Below are positions 59,036 to 64,000 of a stretch of 64,000 bases of DNA, one piece after another. Made by a program: the position numbers and the translations under genes. Location: the NCBI GenBank assembly GCA_942159475.1, contig OW804097.1, forward strand, positions 52,348,986 to 52,412,985. Reading direction: 5' to 3'. The notes beneath the pieces are model-generated. The model worked only from the letters and a program-made list of their open reading frames with translations, was not told where the DNA came from and did not search any database. Origin of the DNA: Sthenelais limicola. Taxonomy: Eukaryota > Annelida > Polychaeta > Phyllodocida > Sigalionidae. Positions within the stretch are counted from its first letter, which is position 1, and every line of letters starts with the position of its first letter.

Positions 59036-59547
59036 ATAGCGTCCCGTTAGTTTCTCGCCCTGATATGATGGAATACATGTAGGCCTACACACATACGAAA
59101 ATATAGTGTTAAAAAGTGGTTGAAAGCTTTTTCTGTTTTTATTTTCGATAATTCCTTCTTCAGCAAGACATCCCTATCATCTCCTTCGTAAACAATTTGG
59201 CATCAAAATCTGAAGACAAGAAATTGAACACAAAATCAGGACATTTTACCTTCATTTCTTCTTATTTGTGTTTGGTTATTCTTCCTTGTGCACCCAGTTA
59301 TGGGCATGGATTAACAAAACAGGATAGCGTGCCTTCATGATTGCATGATAACTCGAGTGCAACTTTAATGTGTGTGTTTTGACTGAACTTCTACTAGCAA
59401 AGGAATTAGTCACAGCCACGCGCGCAATCACACCCACTACCCCACCCACGCAGATATTATTTATTGGTTTAATACAATGTCATGTTGAACCTTTCCATTG
59501 AAATCTAATGACGGGTATGTCTGCAAATCTGTAGATTGATCATTCAT

Positions 59548-59944
59548 ATGTGATGTGTTTCAGGAAAATGAGTCATAAGTCGCAAAATTCCTATTTTTAA
59601 AGTGTTTTATTCACAAGATGGCTTTGTGTGAATGTTGTTTTTTTATTTTTGGGGTGCTTAACGCTGTCTATAGCATAAACACATGTACCAAAATTCAATA
59701 CAGTGTATTAAATATATCCATGCATTTCTATGCTTATCTTATAGAGTCCATTTAATTACTACTGGTTATTGCCCCCCAAGAAATAGTGCAAAGTGTATCA
59801 AACTTAAAATATAGAAATACTTATTAGATTATTAGACTGTTTACTATCATTGGAATCGTCTTGATCTTATTTCTTCAAATATAATGATATCGCAAAAATC
59901 CAATTTTTGCGACTTGTGACTCTTTTTCCTGAAACACATCACAT
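59548..59944. mobile_element. 397-bp MITE with ~40-bp TIRs
   Basis: Ends ATGTGATGTGTTTCAGGAAA at 59548 and the complement at 59944. The inverted ends extend through GAGTCAYAAGTCGCAAAA. Non-coding. A related partial copy in inverse orientation is at 52636-52935. Superfamily not determined. Confidence 0.75.
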
Positions 59945-61844
59945 TTGTTAACAGATAGTAAATCAGTACCAAGTTGTCAGGAAATCCATGAAATCGGCAA
60001 AATCTCCAAAGAGATATTTGCCCTTTTAAAACATTTAAATGCATTACAACTAGGTATTTTGTGACAAATGGATATATATATATTCTTTAATGCTAGAATT
60101 CTGCGCGGTAAAAATGACTAAATTGTCTCAAAAGAGCAAAGTAATATTAAGATTACTTAAATTAGATAAAGCGGGAAAACGGCAACAGAATGAAATAATG
60201 ACTGGACCCCGTGGTTAATATTGATAAGATTCAGCCTTAAACTCAATAAGTAAATCCATTTATCTTTGTAGAGAATGAAAATGCTGTCTTTGGTCTTATC
60301 AATTCTAAAGATCTGCAGTATTTCTGGTCAAAGTGACGAGATCTCTCGCTCAAAAAGGCCGAGGCAACTGAATCATCTGTATTTAATCAGCATAACGACA
60401 AGCCTGGACATGATTAATTGGCCCGAGGAATACGCTGGCTTAAAATGTTATTTTAGATAGCGGAATTCCCTTGTGGAAGAAGTCTGGTGGTAAAAGCACT
60501 GGGACGACAGGGTAAAAAAGTGTTTTGATCCCATGCAATTTTAAGGACCTTTTAGATTAATCGTTTTATGAATGTGATTAGACAAGCGCACCCATTATTC
60601 CAATTTAGTCCAATTTTATATCATATATTATTATTATTTCATAATCGATGTTAAAAAGGTAATCAAAATGGACACTTATTGTCAAATAACTTAGCTCTCT
60701 CGATCTGATTTTTTCAGGGACTCCACGAAACTATCATTGTATGAAACTGGACCCAATACAATTTATTAAAAAAAAATAGTTCATTGAAAGAAGATACTAG
60801 ACCAAAATAATTCCTCTTGTTTAAAACAACTGTTGTTATGAAATATACATTTCTTCAGTTCCTGGAAGGTGGTTTCCTTAAAATATAATAAAAAAAATCA
60901 ACATCCTCCCATCCTAGTTTTTAGCGATATAACGGAAACACACATATTTCTTTTGCCCTATCATTTATACACATGCATGCGTAGTGAATCCACCATAGTG
61001 AATCAATGCTCTAACTTCTGAGCTATCCAGACTGCTGTATTTCAGCTGGTCACAACCAGATCCTACCACCCAGGACACTAGACGTGTTTCATGTACAATA
61101 AGGTACATATATTTGGGTCAAATTCTTTTAGAATGTACAATTGCGATTTTGTGAGATTTAGGAAGATGGGAAAAAAAATTAATAAGTATAAACTCATATT
61201 TCTTTTGATTGTTATCATCACTACCCTATGACACCGATTATACTCACCAACTTTCAATGCGTCAGTTTTTTTTGTAGTTGAAACAAGATGATCTTTTTTG
61301 AGGGGATGCCCGGTATCAAATGAAGTGCATACCGATGGTCATTGACCAGTGGGCCGGTCTTGACCATCGGTTGCACCTTCCATTGACAGTTGATATCGAC
61401 TGTCACTGACACTCGCCCCGTTGGGGAGTATTACAGTGTGGCAGCTCCATAAGTCCTCAATACCCAGGACATAATGATTCAATTCCCAAATAAAAACTAC
61501 TTCTTTACAAGGATTGAATGTTCATTTACTAGCATACTAATCCATATCTATCATCACAGCTTATTATGTGAGACATGAAAGTAAATGGATTACATTTCCC
61601 CAAAACAGGAGGATTTTTATTGAGTGATAGAGTGATTTATTGCATACAAAACTTACGAATATGTATAATAATGTGCACATTTTCGTAAAGCTTAGGATGT
61701 CCCCTTCCAAGTGATACCAGTATCATTAGGATTGATTCATTTGTCTGTAATACCCATTCAGTATAATGTGCAAAGGTTGCAAATTTCGCAATTGTATATT
61801 CTAAAAAAATCTGACCCATTTAACGAGGCTACTTAGCATAGAAC
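59945..61844. other. Intronic sequence, small hairpins only
   Basis: Perfect ten-base arms CCGATGGTCA and TGACCATCGG lie at 61332-61341 and 61361-61370, followed by a TGACAGT...ACTGTCA hairpin near 61385. No gene recognised. Confidence 0.55.
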
Positions 61845-62125
61845 CAGGGTGGTATATACAAGGGAGTAGCAACGACTCATTGACTGCACTAAAATATCCG
61901 CAACTGGGACTTGATTTAGCCACTGCATGCCAGGTGACACTGCAGTACAGTTGTCGGTAATAATGCCACATATAGCCCAGGTAGTTTGATTGTCCTTTAC
62001 CAGGGAAGAGCATACTAGTGATACACTTATGAATAGTTGGCGCTAGTAGCAATAATGGCATTACTTCCAACTATATGCCACCCACGCATATTATTCATTG
62101 CTACTCCATTGTATATACCTCCCTG
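61845..62125. mobile_element. hAT-type MITE with 8-bp target duplication
   Basis: TIRs of 31 bases (28 match) begin CAGGGTGGTATATACAA on the left and CAGGGAGGTATATACAA on the right complement. ATAGAACC flanks both sides (61838-61845 and 62126-62133); the last C overlaps the left terminus. Eight-bp duplications and CAGGG ends are typical of hAT elements. No transposase inside. Confidence 0.8.
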
Positions 62126-62397
62126 ATAGAACCACAAAGTGCTGTCCTCAGGCGCTTGCCTAGATAAGCTAAGAGTAAAAGAAATGGTGGTGAGAAAGAC
62201 TAGAACTTTGCTTGTGGGGTATTGTTATGTTGTTATTTGGCTATGTTGACCTGTATTGTGAACCTCATCTTTGTTGATTTAGGTTATTCTGAGAATTGAG
62301 TGGGGAATTTTCCGGCGATTTCACTTCACACAACCCTCAATTTCTCTCTCCTTTCCCTAAACAAAACACTACTCCTGCCATCCACCCAATTATTATT

Positions 62398-62500
62398 ATA
62401 CAACTTTTATTCAGTAAACATATACAAAGTATAAATAAAGAATAGGGCCATAGCTCCGTCTCCACTGGAGATCTACCGGGTAGCCCTTTAACAAAATATA
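62398..62500 (-). repeat. LINE 3' tail
   Basis: ACTTTTATTCA..AACATATACAAAG followed by a GC-rich block resembles the 3' end of the LINE at 18785-18880, in the same minus orientation. Only the tail is recognisable. Confidence 0.55.
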
Positions 62501-63161
62501 ATGGGTTTACAGAAGATGGAGAATAAATAGATAATTCGAAAAATAATCAGTTATTGTCTATGTCCATATATCGTTTGTTTGAAAGTCCGGTGTTTTTTCA
62601 TAGAGGCTGTAAGGTGTTCCTGAATCTTCACTGTTGTTTCTGATCCTATTTTTTATACTATGTTAGTGTTGTAGATATGTTGTAACATTCGCCGACAGTT
62701 TAACTTTAATAATCACTCTCCAGTGTATGAACTAGGAGACATTTTCACACCTGGATCAATATCAATTAATCAAGTAATACAATAATTCCTTTCACAAATT
62801 AAGGTTTTTGGTTTTTGGCATATAATCATCATATATCATTTAGAATTTAATCATATGAATAGATTTTGTACAAATTATTTCCCCAAACTGCCTTTGTGGT
62901 CTTATATCCCAGAGCTGCCAACTCAGGAGAAGCGATTCTATTAATGAACAGTTAAAATCTTGCACTTTACTGGTTAAGCCCTTTCTTGTTAACTCCTACA
63001 ACTCCTTATATTTAACCGAAATTCGAAGTATATTAGAAAGTTATTTATTTAGTATCATCAAGACTTCACACTGGTGGAAAACCCTAACTATAAGATTCCA
63101 AATTAGATCCAAAATCAGTTCCAAATTCATTTTCTACATTTAAATCATGAATTGTACCTAC

Positions 63162-63689
63162 CTGCGGCATCTCCTTCTCCGTCTCCAGACGTGGGTTCAT
63201 CCACAATCTGGTACTCCTCAGTAATCTTAGCAGGATCTGGAATGGGAAGTCCTTCCGACCTAACACCATCATGGGCCATCATGGACTCCTCTGCAATCTT
63301 CTTCAAACCCTCCTCTTCCTCTCCTCCATTACCTCCCACACCCTGCTCTGCCTTGATAAACTCGCTTTCGCTGATGCCCAAGTCGCCAGCACTTTTTTGT
63401 TCTTTAGCTTCGTTTATTAAATCACTTGACATTAACTGTTCGATTCGCTCATTTTTCTCATCCTCAGTTTCTTCTTCTGAACTTTTAGCTTTGTCTTTTT
63501 GTTTCAGTTCATGGACTGGTTTAACATCATCTGTGTTAGTTAATTCAGTTTTGGCTGGCGTTTCTTGCCTGGCTTCAGATGCAAGGTCCAAATTCTGTTC
63601 CTCAATTGGCATGGGGTGAAAACTGGCTTTCTTCGTTCTGGCAAAGTTTTGATGGTTTCCATACATAATAGCCTCTTCAGACCTCTTTG
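63162..63689 (-). CDS. Granin-like neuropeptide precursor, upstream coding exon
   Basis: An internal exon of 528 bases, open throughout, bounded on the minus strand by TTTAACAG at 63690 and by GCAG|GTAGGTAC at 63161. It is phase 1 on both sides. It encodes about 176 residues: a dibasic KRSEEAIMYGNHQNF start, RTKKASFHPMP, then a highly charged Glu/Lys/Ser-rich stretch (KSSEEETEDEKNERIEQLMS) and acidic EEEEGL. It ends TSGDGEGDAAG, which joins in frame to FKQEADPFYDHYDEL of the exon at 37349-38316. The composition and dibasic site fit a chromogranin/secretogranin-like regulated secretory protein. The signal peptide must be encoded upstream, beyond the window. That the two exons belong to one gene is inferred from strand, phase and composition. 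Confidence 0.75.
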
Positions 63690-64000
63690 CTGTTAAACAA
63701 AATATCAATTTTATTTTTAATGAGTTAAATTAGGCTTTTTAGAAACATGTTGTCGGAGATAAGAAAGGAAATCCTTTCCTGACTATCATCCCTTCTCATA
63801 CATACTCTTTTTCCATAGTAGAGATTTTCAAAATGATAACAAAGAGAGCACAATAAAACTGAATCAATTGTCACAGTAAAGAGTTCACAATATAGGAAGA
63901 GTCATGATGACGATCACTAAAAAATAAATTAGAATAAAATGTAATATGAAGTTAATAGAGCTGATTGAACTATTTATGCAGAAAACATAACCATATTATT
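63690..64000 (-). other. Intron at the window edge
   Basis: AT-rich; no exon seen. The first exon(s) with the signal peptide would lie beyond 64000. Confidence 0.5.

Larger units (their letters stand above)
38317..63161 (-). other. Probable ~24.8-kb intron of the granin-like gene
   Basis: The flanking exons end and begin in matching phase 1, so one intron is the simplest reading; extra small exons inside it cannot be excluded. It contains a Harbinger-like MITE, a tRNA-Glu-like SINE head, an intact Ngaro-like retrotransposon, several hairpins and MITEs, and the + strand ADP/ATP translocase gene. Confidence 0.6.

Noticed and set aside
60990..61080. Box A-like sequence on the minus strand suggesting a tRNA-derived SINE
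   Set aside because: No convincing box B or cloverleaf, so it is too weak to list.
63152..63619. 155-codon + strand frame opposite the granin-like exon
   Set aside because: Serine/proline-rich shadow of the acidic minus-strand exon, which has proper splice sites and phase.

Overview
This is a eukaryotic, metazoan window: AT-rich, with long introns, GT/AG-bounded exons whose phases match, microsatellites and many transposons. The gene set (a Shank scaffold and a dibasic-cleaved neuroendocrine precursor) and the repeat types (Ngaro-like tyrosine-recombinase retrotransposon, CR1/Jockey-type LINE, piggyBac-, hAT- and Harbinger-like MITEs, tRNA-derived SINE heads) suggest a marine invertebrate, perhaps a lophotrochozoan. 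The phylum is inference only.

Layout. (1) 1-12.8 kb, + strand: the 3' part of SHANK, in four phase-matched exons (second part of the PDZ domain, a linker, and a 3.86-kb last exon with the proline-rich region and SAM domain). The ankyrin and SH3 exons should lie left of the window. (2) 12.8-29.9 kb: mostly intergenic. It holds a 2.38-kb non-coding element with 27-bp terminal inverted repeats (TIRs) and about 15 copies of a TTAGTTCCGAACGC-like motif, a 5'-truncated LINE on the minus strand, a polypurine tract, and one unrecognised gene (25396-26121, +). (3) 29.9-37.0 kb: a 7.07-kb structure bounded by ~175-bp imperfect TIRs. It contains RFX X-box-like palindromes, four diverged ~350-bp repeats with DR1 nuclear-receptor-type motifs, a nested piggyBac-type MITE and a decayed coding fragment. 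(4) 37.3-63.7 kb, minus strand: two coding exons of a granin-like neuropeptide precursor, probably separated by one ~24.8-kb intron.

That intron contains, in order, a Harbinger-like MITE inserted into a tRNA-Glu-like sequence, a structurally intact Ngaro-like retrotransposon with identical split direct repeats (43548-49571), several hairpins and MITEs, and an intact intronless ADP/ATP translocase gene on the + strand (54909-55814). The translocase has the signature residues typical of plant and fungal carriers rather than of ordinary animal ones.

The host genes do not form an operon or pathway: Shank is a postsynaptic scaffold, the granin-like protein is a secretory-granule cargo, and the translocase exchanges ATP and ADP across the mitochondrial inner membrane. 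The most notable items are the translocase's ancestry, the apparently recent Ngaro-like element with a predicted -1 frameshift site, and the two large TIR elements packed with regulatory-type motifs.
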